Source of the DNA: Sulfuricella sp.
GTDB lineage: Bacteria; Pseudomonadota; Gammaproteobacteria; Burkholderiales; Sulfuricellaceae
Direction of reading: 5' to 3'
DNA length: 64,000 nucleotides
Assembly: GCA_028714315.1 (NCBI GenBank)
Contig: JAQTMN010000005.1
Coordinates: 1 to 64,000, forward strand
In this document: positions 57,434-64,000 of the stretch, piece by piece
How positions within the stretch are numbered: the first letter of the stretch is position 1
Layout: each line of letters begins with the position of its first letter
Made by a program: the position numbers and the translations under genes
The notes under the pieces: model-generated
The model's input: the letters and a program-made list of their open reading frames with translations, nothing else
The model's database searches: none
Told to the model about the DNA's origin: nothing

Positions 57434-59211
57434 GCACGCTCCGCCAGCCTGGCCAGCACTTCACCCCACGCGGCCTCGTCCTCGGCGTGGCCGGTGATCG
57501 CGGCGGCGATCTCGGCATGGCGCTGGGCCTTGCCGGCGGCGATGTTGGCGTAGGCGCGGTCGCCGAAATTGTGCGCGATGTTGTCGATGAACTGATTGCA
57601 ATTGCCGACCGCGTCGGCGTACGCCGCCGACCGATTCCACCACCGGTCCGGGTCGTGCGCGATGGCGCGCAGGGCGTTCAATTTTTCCTGGATCAGCTGG
57701 CGCTTCTCGCCGTATTGCAACTCGATGGCCGCATGCGTCGCCGCCAGCGCATCGGCGACCGTCCCGGCAGACAGTTCGACTTCCGGATAGCCCATGGCAG
57801 TCAGTTTTTCCATGGTGAACAGCATCACGTCGCCGTAAAACTGGCGCTCGAACTCCCCGGCCAGATCGACGAGGGCGGCGTCGGCGGCGATGCCGGGACG
57901 GAATTCCGCCTGGCCGGTGGCGCGCACGGTGCGCTTGTGCAGCATGGGGAGATTGGCGGAGACGAAGCGGTCGCCCAATGCGGACTTGATCAGCCGCCCC
58001 AGCACCGGCCCCGCCATCCTGAGCTTGAGCGGGGCGAAGGGGATGAAGTACTTCAGCCCCTCCGGCTTGAAGATGTAGTTTCCGGTGTAGATGGTTCGGG
58101 CCGGACGGATGCCGGCGATCAGGTCTTCGTGGCGATAATAGGTTTTGCGGGTGGGATGCTCGCCATAGAAAAATCGGCTCAGCTTGCGCGAAAAATGGCT
58201 GAAACAGGCTGCATTGTCGTGCTCGCCGCTGAGGGTGCAGCGATACCGGTAGGGCGCCTGCGCCGACGCGAAGCCGAACAACGCGGCCATGTCGTGGTAG
58301 GACGCATCGTTCCCGTCGGGCTCGCTCGCGCCGTGGAATTCGCATGGCCCGGACGGGCTCTGCACGGCGATTTGATCCAGGAAACCGATGACGTCTTCAA
58401 GGAAATTGCCGGCCATCACGGCGGGCGACACGGGCGGATCGCCCACCACCTTGCCGGTGAGGATGGCGGCCCCGGTTTCGGAAAAAATCCGGTCCAGGTC
58501 GTACAGGTAGTTGATCGCGTAGATATTCCTATCGCCCGCCGGAGTGCCGACCTTCACCCGGAATTCCTGGTCGCTGTCGATGAAGTAGAACAGGATTTTT
58601 TCCGCCCCGCGCCCGATTTCGTTCAGCTTCAGGTAGGCGATGTTGCGCATCAGCGACGGGCCTTTGTGGTAGAAGGCTTTGCGGTCGGCGCTGCCGAGTA
58701 TTCTGGCCAGGGACTTCTGCTCGTCCGCGCTCAGCGCACCGATCTGCGCCAGCTGTTCGTCCAGGCCGAAATAAAGGGTTTCGATGCCCTGCCCGCTGAA
58801 ATAGCTTGCGATTTCCTTGTTGCGGGCGATGTGGCCGCCGTCTTTGCTGTCGTCGGCAATGACGACGGAAACCTTGCCGTAGCGGCCGTCGGCAAACCCG
58901 CCGTAGCCGAACGCGCGGCACAGGTGCAGCAGGCTGTCGAGGCAGCTCTGCAAATGCTGCGGCCGGTCCGCCACCGGAATGACGATGACGAACTTGTGGC
59001 GGTCGTCGTTTCCTTGTTCGGCGATGAGCTGTTCGAGTTGGCGGAATGCGGCCTGATAGGACTCGATCCGGTCGGACAAGACAGAAAACTCGCGCAGCGA
59101 GCCTTCGTCCCCCTCTCCCGCTTGCGGGAGAGGGCCGGGGAGAGGGAACTCATGCCACAGCGCCTGCTCGATGGCCGAAATACGGGCCTTGCACGCCTCG
59201 ATTGCCGTCAT
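57430..59211 (-). CDS. Large glycosyltransferase-like protein with an in-frame palindromic repeat
   Basis: The 593-residue protein has a nucleotide-sugar GT-A fold beginning KFVIVIPVADRPQHLQSCLDSLLHLC, with VSVVIADDSKDGG and a DxD-like LFYFIDSDQEF. C-terminal helical regions are of unknown role. Residues 21-42 (EFPLPGPLPQAGEGDEGSLREF) are encoded by a PLPQAGEG-type repeat and interrupt what looks like one coiled helix (ARISAIEQALW ... VLSDRIESYQAAFRQLEQLI). The start at 59211 follows the upstream gene's stop by 9 bases. The acceptor is unknown. Confidence 0.82.
   Translation of the reverse strand: MTAIEACKARISAIEQALWHEFPLPGPLPQAGEGDEGSLREFSVLSDRIESYQAAFRQLEQLIAEQGNDDRHKFVIVIPVADRPQHLQSCLDSLLHLCRAFGYGGFADGRYGKVSVVIADDSKDGGHIARNKEIASYFSGQGIETLYFGLDEQLAQIGALSADEQKSLARILGSADRKAFYHKGPSLMRNIAYLKLNEIGRGAEKILFYFIDSDQEFRVKVGTPAGDRNIYAINYLYDLDRIFSETGAAILTGKVVGDPPVSPAVMAGNFLEDVIGFLDQIAVQSPSGPCEFHGASEPDGNDASYHDMAALFGFASAQAPYRYRCTLSGEHDNAACFSHFSRKLSRFFYGEHPTRKTYYRHEDLIAGIRPARTIYTGNYIFKPEGLKYFIPFAPLKLRMAGPVLGRLIKSALGDRFVSANLPMLHKRTVRATGQAEFRPGIAADAALVDLAGEFERQFYGDVMLFTMEKLTAMGYPEVELSAGTVADALAATHAAIELQYGEKRQLIQEKLNALRAIAHDPDRWWNRSAAYADAVGNCNQFIDNIAHNFGDRAYANIAAGKAQRHAEIAAAITGHAEDEAAWGEVLARLAERA
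59087..59151 (-). repeat. PLPQAGEG-type palindromic repeat inside a coding sequence, copy C
   Basis: Minus-strand GAGTTCCCTCTCCCCGGCCC followed by TCTCCCGCAAGCGGGAGAGGGGGACGAAGGCTCGCTGCGCGAGTTT. It begins and ends with GAGTT, as if a short duplication flanked the insert, and adds a whole number of codons (20) to the glycosyltransferase frame. It matches copies A and B at 6700 and 26341. Confidence 0.9.
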
Positions 59212-59220
59212 CGCCCCGCA

Positions 59221-60864
59221 CTACCTCGTCGAGACATAATCCGGAAAGGCATCTTTATCGATCATGATTTCGATCAGATTGATGGCGCCGGTCAGATCGG
59301 CCTGGGCGAACAGGTCGTCGATGTCGGCTTCGGCCTCGATTTTCCGGTGGTTGATGCCGAACGACAGGGCCAGGTAGCGATAGTCAGGATTGACGAAATC
59401 GCAGCCGATATAGCGTTCGCCGTAGAGCTGGAACTGGTTCTTGCGGATCAGGCCCATGGTCGAGTTGTTGAACACCACGATGTTGAGTGGGATGGCGTAA
59501 TTCACCGCCGTCATGATTTCCATGCAGCACATCTGGAAACCGCCGTCGCCCAGAATGGCAAAAGTCGGCTTGGCCTCGGAAAACCGGGCGCCGATCGCGG
59601 CGGGAATGGCGTGGCCGAGCGAGGAAATGCCGGAATTCGGGAAGTAGCGGTTGCCGCTCGACACGTGGAAAAAGTTCTGCGCGAACACGATGTTGTCGTC
59701 GAAGATCATCGTTTCGGCCGGGAACTTTTCGGCCAGGCCGGCGTAGAACTTCTCCACCAGGGCGAAGCGGGACGGCCCCTTGGCGAGCCCGCCCATGTGG
59801 CTCTGGAACTGGTGCAGGCACTTTCTCTCCGCCCCGCTTTCCTCGATCCGTGCCAGCACCTGGGTCAGCACGTCCTTGATGTCGCCGTGGATCGCGACAT
59901 CCGCCCGGAACACCTTTTCCAGCTGTTCCGGGTCGTTGTCGATCTGGGCGATTTTCTTGTTTTCCAGCAGCTTCTCGTCCCACAAATAGCTGGTGCGCTC
60001 GTTGAAGCCGGCGCCCAGGAACAGGACCAGATCGGCATGCTCGATCATGTACTTGTAGGCCGCGCCGTTCGAGGTGACGCCCAGGCTGCCGAGGGACAAT
60101 TCGGACCCGTCGCCGATCACTCCCTTGGCCTTGAGGCTGGTGGTCACCGGGATCGCCAGCGCTTCGCTCAACTGCGCCACGGCTTCCTGCGCGCCGGATT
60201 TGATGCAGCCGTAGCCCGCCACCATCACCGGGTGTTTCGCCGCCACGATCAGCTCCGCCAGCGCATCCACCGGCAGCGGGCGCGGCTGCGGCGCATGGGC
60301 GCTGCGGCGGGTGTTGACCTGCTCCAGCAGGTCTTCCTCGACCAGCTCTTTCTGGACGTTGTAGGGGAAGCTGAGCAGCACCGGGCCGGCATTGGCGGAC
60401 AGCAGGATTTTCGACGCCTGGTTCAGCACGTGGGCCAGGTAGTCGGTCCGTTCGACGATCTTGTTGTAGCGGGTGATGCCTTTGAACAGCGCAGCCTGAT
60501 CGATGCTGCCGCCCTCGCCGGAGCTCTCCTGCAGGCCGCCCTTGCCGAAGATGTAGGTCGAGGTTTCGCCGGTGATCACCAGGATCGGCTGCTTGTCGGC
60601 GTAGGCATTGGCGATGCCGGTCACCAGGTTGGTCGCGCCCGGTCCGGCGGTGGCGATGCAGGCGGCAATCCGGCCCGAAGCCCGCGCATAGCCGCCGGCC
60701 ATGAACGCCGCCCCTTGCTCGTGCTTGACCAGGACGCTTTTAATGCCGGAGTCGTACAGGCTGTCATAGACCGGCAGGATATGGGCGCCGGGCATGCCGA
60801 AAACGATTTCGATGCCGAGGCGTTCCAGATACCTTACCAGTAATTCGCTGACCGCTATTTTCAT
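59221..60864 (-). CDS. Thiamine-pyrophosphate enzyme (acetolactate synthase-like)
   Basis: The 547-residue protein starts MKIAVSELLVRYLERLGIEIVFGMPGAHILPVYDSL. It has the catalytic Glu in VLVKHEQGAAFMAGGYARASG, a central domain (HPVMVAGYGCIKSGAQEAVAQLSEALAIPV), and the TPP/Mg motif ILGDGGFQMCCMEIMTAVNYAIPLNIVVFNN. It is large-subunit ALS-like, but no small regulatory subunit gene is present. It is the first gene of a TPP-enzyme / glycosyltransferase / CapK operon, so a role in making an acyl or keto building block, rather than valine synthesis, is inferred. Confidence 0.88.
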   Translation of the reverse strand: MKIAVSELLVRYLERLGIEIVFGMPGAHILPVYDSLYDSGIKSVLVKHEQGAAFMAGGYARASGRIAACIATAGPGATNLVTGIANAYADKQPILVITGETSTYIFGKGGLQESSGEGGSIDQAALFKGITRYNKIVERTDYLAHVLNQASKILLSANAGPVLLSFPYNVQKELVEEDLLEQVNTRRSAHAPQPRPLPVDALAELIVAAKHPVMVAGYGCIKSGAQEAVAQLSEALAIPVTTSLKAKGVIGDGSELSLGSLGVTSNGAAYKYMIEHADLVLFLGAGFNERTSYLWDEKLLENKKIAQIDNDPEQLEKVFRADVAIHGDIKDVLTQVLARIEESGAERKCLHQFQSHMGGLAKGPSRFALVEKFYAGLAEKFPAETMIFDDNIVFAQNFFHVSSGNRYFPNSGISSLGHAIPAAIGARFSEAKPTFAILGDGGFQMCCMEIMTAVNYAIPLNIVVFNNSTMGLIRKNQFQLYGERYIGCDFVNPDYRYLALSFGINHRKIEAEADIDDLFAQADLTGAINLIEIMIDKDAFPDYVSTR

Positions 60865-61246
60865 CAGTATTCACTTCGTAGGATGCGGTGAGGCACGAAC
60901 CGCATCGTTCGCGATTGATGCGGTTCGTTACCTCACCGCATCCTACGCACTCCTCACGGGACATGAATTCTAACCGAACGGTAGCTCCTCCGGTCGGTTT
61001 TCTCCCTTCTCCCGCATACGACTCCACACGGGCTTCAGCCCGTAGTGAATCGGAGTCCTTTAGGGCAGGCGGGAGAAGGGCCGGGGATGAGGGTGTTTGC
61101 ATCCCAGTAAGCGTTGCCCAAGCGCAAAGTCCCTCACCCCAGCCCCTCTCCCGCCCGCGGGAGAGGGGTTCTTAACGCCGCATATTCGCGAATGCCTGAG
61201 TAGCCACACCGAACCAGACTCTCCCGAATAACCGTTTCTTGGCGGC
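60865..61246. repeat. Repeat-only spacer between histidine kinase and TPP-enzyme genes
   Basis: Four elements follow one another. A complete GTAGGATGCGGTGAGGCACG inverted repeat lies at 60878-60946. A CTTCTCCCGC...GCGGGAGAAGGG hairpin at 61000-61094 has another hairpin pair in its loop (ACTCC...GGAGT and CGGGCTTCAGCCCG). A second hairpin, CCTCTCCCGCCCGCGGGAGAGG, lies at 61141-61168. The tail CGCCGCATATTCGCGAATGCCTGAGTAG at 61177-61204 is shared with 38751-38833. No gene is visible. Confidence 0.82.
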
Positions 61247-62641
61247 TCAAACCGTGCCGTGATGGGGAAAGCGCACGGCGATCAGCGTGCCGTGGCCGTT
61301 CGCGCCGGTGGAGAGGCCGATCTCGGCGCCATGCAGGTTGACCACCTCGCGCACGATGGCGAGCCCCAGCCCGCTGCCGGGCTGGCCGCTGCCGAGGATG
61401 CGGTAGAAGCGCTCGAACACCAGCTCGCGGTGCTCTTCGGAAATCCCCGTGCCGTTGTCCTCGACATGCAACACCGCGCCGCCCTCTTCGTAGCCGGTGC
61501 GCAACGTCACCGTGCCGCCGGACGGGGTGTAGCGGATGGCGTTGTCGAGCAGGTTGCCGATCATCTCCTGCAATCCGAGGGGATTGCCGCGCACCGGCAC
61601 GACCTGGCTCGACCCTTCGAAGCCGAGGTCGATGTTTTTCCGCAGCGCCTCCGGCACCCACAGCATGGTGGCTTCCTGCGCCAGCCGGTTCAGGTCGAGC
61701 ATCTCGAAAGAGCTGTAGGCCTGCCCGCCCGGCTCGTTGCGCGCCAGCGAGAGCAATTGGTTCACCAGATGGCTGCAACGCTCCGCGCTGGTCAAAATCT
61801 GTTGCAGCGCATGGTGCACCCGTGCCGGGTCGTCCTCGCGCAGGGCGAGCTCGGCCTGCGTTTTCAGTCCGGCGAACGGGGTGCGCAGCTGGTGGGCTGC
61901 ATCGGCGATGAAGCGCTTCTGCGCTTCCATCACCCGCTTCAACCGCTGCAGCAGGTCGTTGACCGCATCGATCAGGGGCCGCACCTCCACCGGTGCCTTG
62001 TGCTCGTCGAGCAGGCTCACGTCGTCGCGCGAGCGCTGCGCCACCTCCTGGCGCAGGTGTTCGAGCGGCATCAGGCCGCGCCCCAGCGCGTACCAGACGG
62101 CAACGCCCGCCAGGATGATCAGCAGCAGCTGCGGGATCACGATATTGCCGAGGATGCCGCGCGTCAGCGCCTGGCGCTTGCCCACGGTCTCCGCCATCTG
62201 GAGCAGGACGAAGCCGTTGGGGTCGGCCGGCGCGTGAAAGTAGCGCAGGCTGACCATACGGATTTTCTCGCCCTTGAGCTCGCCGTCGCTGAACACCGGT
62301 TCGTTCTTGCTGACCAGGAAGGCCGGCGGGCGGGGCAGCCTGACGTTGCCGGCGATGACGCGGCCGCCGGAGGTGGACACGGTGTAGAAGGTTTTGTCGC
62401 CCGTTTCGGCCACCGGAAGTTTGCCCACCGCCCGGATGTTTTCGACGCCCGCCTGGCTGCCCAGCTTCAACTCCCCCGCCAACGCCCGCGCCCGCTCGAT
62501 CAGAGCGAGGTCGTACGGCTGGTTGGCGTAGTTCAGCGTCGCCATGTACCCCGCCGCCGTGCTGAATATCCACAGCACGAACAGCGGCGTGAACAGCCAG
62601 TTCATGAGGTGGTTGCGCAGCGAGAGGATGTCTTCGTTCAT
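61247..62641 (-). CDS. Sensor histidine kinase (TctE/QseC-type)
   Basis: The 464-residue protein has two membrane segments (about residues 14-35 and 165-190) around a periplasmic part of about 130 residues. HAMP (ALGRGLMPLEHLRQEVAQRS) follows. The HisKA domain has phospho-His in FIADAAHQLRTPFAGLKTQ, and the HATPase has MIGNLLDNAIRYTPSGG, VEDNGTGI and GSGLGLAIVREVVNLHG. In the TctE group the signal is often a carboxylate. It is encoded downstream of its response regulator. Confidence 0.94.
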   Translation of the reverse strand: MNEDILSLRNHLMNWLFTPLFVLWIFSTAAGYMATLNYANQPYDLALIERARALAGELKLGSQAGVENIRAVGKLPVAETGDKTFYTVSTSGGRVIAGNVRLPRPPAFLVSKNEPVFSDGELKGEKIRMVSLRYFHAPADPNGFVLLQMAETVGKRQALTRGILGNIVIPQLLLIILAGVAVWYALGRGLMPLEHLRQEVAQRSRDDVSLLDEHKAPVEVRPLIDAVNDLLQRLKRVMEAQKRFIADAAHQLRTPFAGLKTQAELALREDDPARVHHALQQILTSAERCSHLVNQLLSLARNEPGGQAYSSFEMLDLNRLAQEATMLWVPEALRKNIDLGFEGSSQVVPVRGNPLGLQEMIGNLLDNAIRYTPSGGTVTLRTGYEEGGAVLHVEDNGTGISEEHRELVFERFYRILGSGQPGSGLGLAIVREVVNLHGAEIGLSTGANGHGTLIAVRFPHHGTV

Positions 62642-62654
62642 GGAAACCTAAACC

Positions 62655-62718
62655 GTAGGGGCACCCCTGGTGGGTGCCCTGTTTTCGGCGGATGGGCACC
62701 CACCAGGGGTGCCCCTAC
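62655..62718. repeat. Inverted repeat GTAGGGGCACCCCTGGTGGG
   Basis: Two perfect arms of 25 bp enclose a loop of 14 bases (TGTTTTCGGCGGAT). It sits between the response regulator and kinase genes and would form a strong hairpin within their mRNA. Confidence 0.92.
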
Positions 62719-62728
62719 ATCCGACCGG

Positions 62729-63394
62729 TTAAATCTTGTCCAACAAATAACCCAGCCCGCGGATCGTGCGGATGGTCACCCCGGCCGCCTCGATCTTCTT
62801 GCGCAGGCGGTGGACGTAGACTTCGATGGCATTGCTGCTGGCTTCCTCGTCGTGGCCGTAGAGATGTTCGATCAGGTGCTCCTTGCTCACCACCTTGCCC
62901 ACCTTGGCCAACAGGGTTTCCAGCACGCCCAGTTCGCGCTGGGACAGTTCCACCGCTTCGCCATGGATGGTGACCCGCCGGCCGACGCTGTCGAACGCCA
63001 GCGCGCCGTACACCATCAGCGGGCTGGCGCCGCACTGGCCGCGCCGCAGCAGGGCGCGCACGCGGGCTTCGAGTTCGGGCAGGTTGAACGGCTTGGTCAG
63101 GTAATCGTCGGCGCCCAGGTCGAGGCCCTTGACGCGGTCTTCCACGCCCTCGCGCGCGGTCAGGATGATCACCGGCACGTGCTGGTTGTGGGTGCGTAGT
63201 TTTTTCAGGACGGAGAAGCCGTCGAGCTTGGGCAGGCCGAGATCGAGGATCACCAGGTCGTATTGCTCGACCAGCAATATCTGCACCGCCTCCTTGCCGT
63301 TGCCGGCGCAATCCACCGCATAGCCGGATTGCTTCATGGAGCGGCACAGGCCATCGAGCAGGACTTCATCATCTTCGACGATCAGGATGCGCAT
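62729..63394 (-). CDS. OmpR-family response regulator (TctD/QseB-type)
   Basis: The 221-residue protein starts MRILIVEDDEVLLDGLCRSMKQSGYAVD. The phosphoacceptor Asp is in YDLVILDLGLPKLDGFSVL (about residue 51), with Lys in DYLTKPFNLPELEARVRALLRR. A winged helix ends it (ELSQRELGVLETLLAKVGKVVSKEHLIEHLY...IEVYVHRLRKKIEAAGVTIRTIRGLGYLL). The longer in-frame ORF to 63580 is not coding. It is divergent from the DUF485/symporter genes, which are likely targets. Confidence 0.95.
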   Translation of the reverse strand: MRILIVEDDEVLLDGLCRSMKQSGYAVDCAGNGKEAVQILLVEQYDLVILDLGLPKLDGFSVLKKLRTHNQHVPVIILTAREGVEDRVKGLDLGADDYLTKPFNLPELEARVRALLRRGQCGASPLMVYGALAFDSVGRRVTIHGEAVELSQRELGVLETLLAKVGKVVSKEHLIEHLYGHDEEASSNAIEVYVHRLRKKIEAAGVTIRTIRGLGYLLDKI

Positions 63395-63522
63395 GGGGAT
63401 CCTTGAAAGAGCGGATAGCCCGTAAGGTTTGTGTAAGCATGCAGGTATAGCATAAAAACATGGCCTATTTGAATGGGCTATGGAGCAAGCCACGGACATC
63501 AATTTAAGTTGGAGGAGTTGAA

Positions 63523-63843
63523 ATGTCAAAACCAAGCATGAACTGGGCGGCGATCGATGCCGACCCCCGGTTCCAGGCACTGCACAAAAAGAAAACGACG
63601 TTCCTGTGGGGGCTGATGATTTTCTCGACGGTCTATTATTTCCTGCTGCCGATCGGCGCGGCCTATTACCAGGATCTGTTCAAGATCAAGGTATGGGGCG
63701 TGGTCAACGTCGGCATCCTGTTCGCGCTGTCGGAATTCATCGTCGCCTGGACTATCGCCTTTGTCTACTCGAAGAAGGCCAACGCCGAATTCGACGCCAT
63801 GGCGCAGGAAATCATCAACGACGCGCACAAGATGGGAGCCTGA
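63523..63843 (+). CDS. DUF485 family membrane protein
   Basis: The 106-residue protein has two membrane segments (TTFLWGLMIFSTVYYFLLPIGAAY and VWGVVNVGILFALSEFIVAWTIAFVY). The DUF485 arrangement is seen in small proteins encoded next to acetate symporters (YjcH-like). TTGGAGGAG precedes the ATG. The symporter gene follows two bases after the stop. It probably assists or regulates the transporter. Confidence 0.92.
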   Translation: MSKPSMNWAAIDADPRFQALHKKKTTFLWGLMIFSTVYYFLLPIGAAYYQDLFKIKVWGVVNVGILFALSEFIVAWTIAFVYSKKANAEFDAMAQEIINDAHKMGA

Positions 63844-63845
63844 AC

Positions 63846-64000
63846 ATGACAAAAACCATTAACAAGCTCGGATTCACCGCGGCGGCGCTGTTCGCCAGCG
63901 GCTCCGCCTTTGCCGCCGGCGCGGTCGCCGACGAATTCAAGTGGATGACCTTCGCCGTGTTCGGCGTGATCATCGCCATCACCATGGCGATCACCTTCTG
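63846..64000 (+). CDS. actP: Cation:solute symporter (ActP-like), N-terminal part
   Basis: Only the first 51 codons are in the window. MTKTINKLGFTAAALFASGSAFAAG is a signal-like leader as in ActP, followed by ADEFKWMTFAVFGVIIAITMAITF, the first membrane segment. Together with the preceding DUF485 gene this suggests an acetate or monocarboxylate/sodium symporter. The remainder lies outside the window. Confidence 0.75.
   Translation, partial: MTKTINKLGFTAAALFASGSAFAAGAVADEFKWMTFAVFGVIIAITMAITF

Noticed and set aside
57487-60843. Plus-strand open frame of 1118 codons
   Set aside because: It lies exactly antisense to the glycosyltransferase and TPP-enzyme genes, its translation is rich in Gly, Ala, Val, Asp and His as expected for a third-position GC shadow, and it has no domain motif.
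61247-62641. Alternative long plus-strand frame over the histidine kinase (646 codons from 61259)
   Set aside because: The kinase on the minus strand has all H, N, G boxes; the opposite frame is a shadow.

Overview
The window is a 64 kb piece of a high-GC betaproteobacterial chromosome. The best markers are the gene order lptC-lptA-lptB-rpoN-hpf-ptsN-hprK-rapZ, the kdsC/kdsD pair, yicC/gmk/rpoZ/spoT, and rph-rdgB-hemW. A sulfate-exporter family protein, a stand-alone molybdopterin oxidoreductase and the style of intergenic repeats suggest a Nitrosomonadales-type (sulfur or iron oxidiser-like) organism. That placement is inference, not shown by the sequence.

Layout. 0-3.6 kb: end of a P-type cation ATPase, TatD-family nuclease, CDF metal transporter, TcdA. 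3.6-4.2 kb: brnTA toxin-antitoxin locus with a frameshifted toxin. 4.2-15.6 kb: a long minus-strand block with ubiX, envelope genes, a Gx-transporter/NusG_II pair, the PTS-Ntr and RpoN block, LPS transport and Kdo synthesis. 15.6-18.5 kb: CPA2 antiporter and a lone prepilin. 18.7-22.8 kb: spoT, rpoZ, gmk, yicC. 22.8-29.2 kb: Ser/Thr kinase with PP2C phosphatase, rph, rdgB, hemW, vapBC, rlmJ. 29.3-37.9 kb: USP, a 50-codon membrane peptide, YeiH-type exporter, mtnA with a class II aldolase, FolE, small secreted proteins and the Mo-enzyme. 38.1-43.9 kb: a TetR-controlled redox cluster, a methyltransferase, a LysR regulator and an exported isochorismatase-like hydrolase. 44-46 kb: mazEF-type locus and an AT-richer orphan membrane protein. 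46-49 kb: EamA exporter, trmB, thiG, thiS, tRNA-Gly. 49-51.5 kb: hipBA and a broken DUF3800 gene. 51.6-64 kb: AsmA, an unusual ATP-grasp / SerC-like / CapK-like / glycosyltransferase / TPP-enzyme cluster, a two-component system, a DUF485 gene and the start of an ActP-type symporter.

The most distinctive property is the spacers. More than a dozen families of palindromic elements occupy the gaps between genes, some nested in others. Copies of one family, whose sense frame reads PLPQAGEG, have entered reading frames: one lies in frame inside the glycosyltransferase gene, and one supplies the apparent 5' end of hemW. A pair of inverted copies of another family brackets the LysR gene, and a 174 bp MITE-like hairpin abuts the kdsD stop codon. 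Other notable points are three copies of a TetR operator-like palindrome that may tie the Mo-enzyme to the redox cluster, four type II toxin-antitoxin loci in 64 kb, and the uncharacterised 53.7-60.9 kb biosynthetic cluster.
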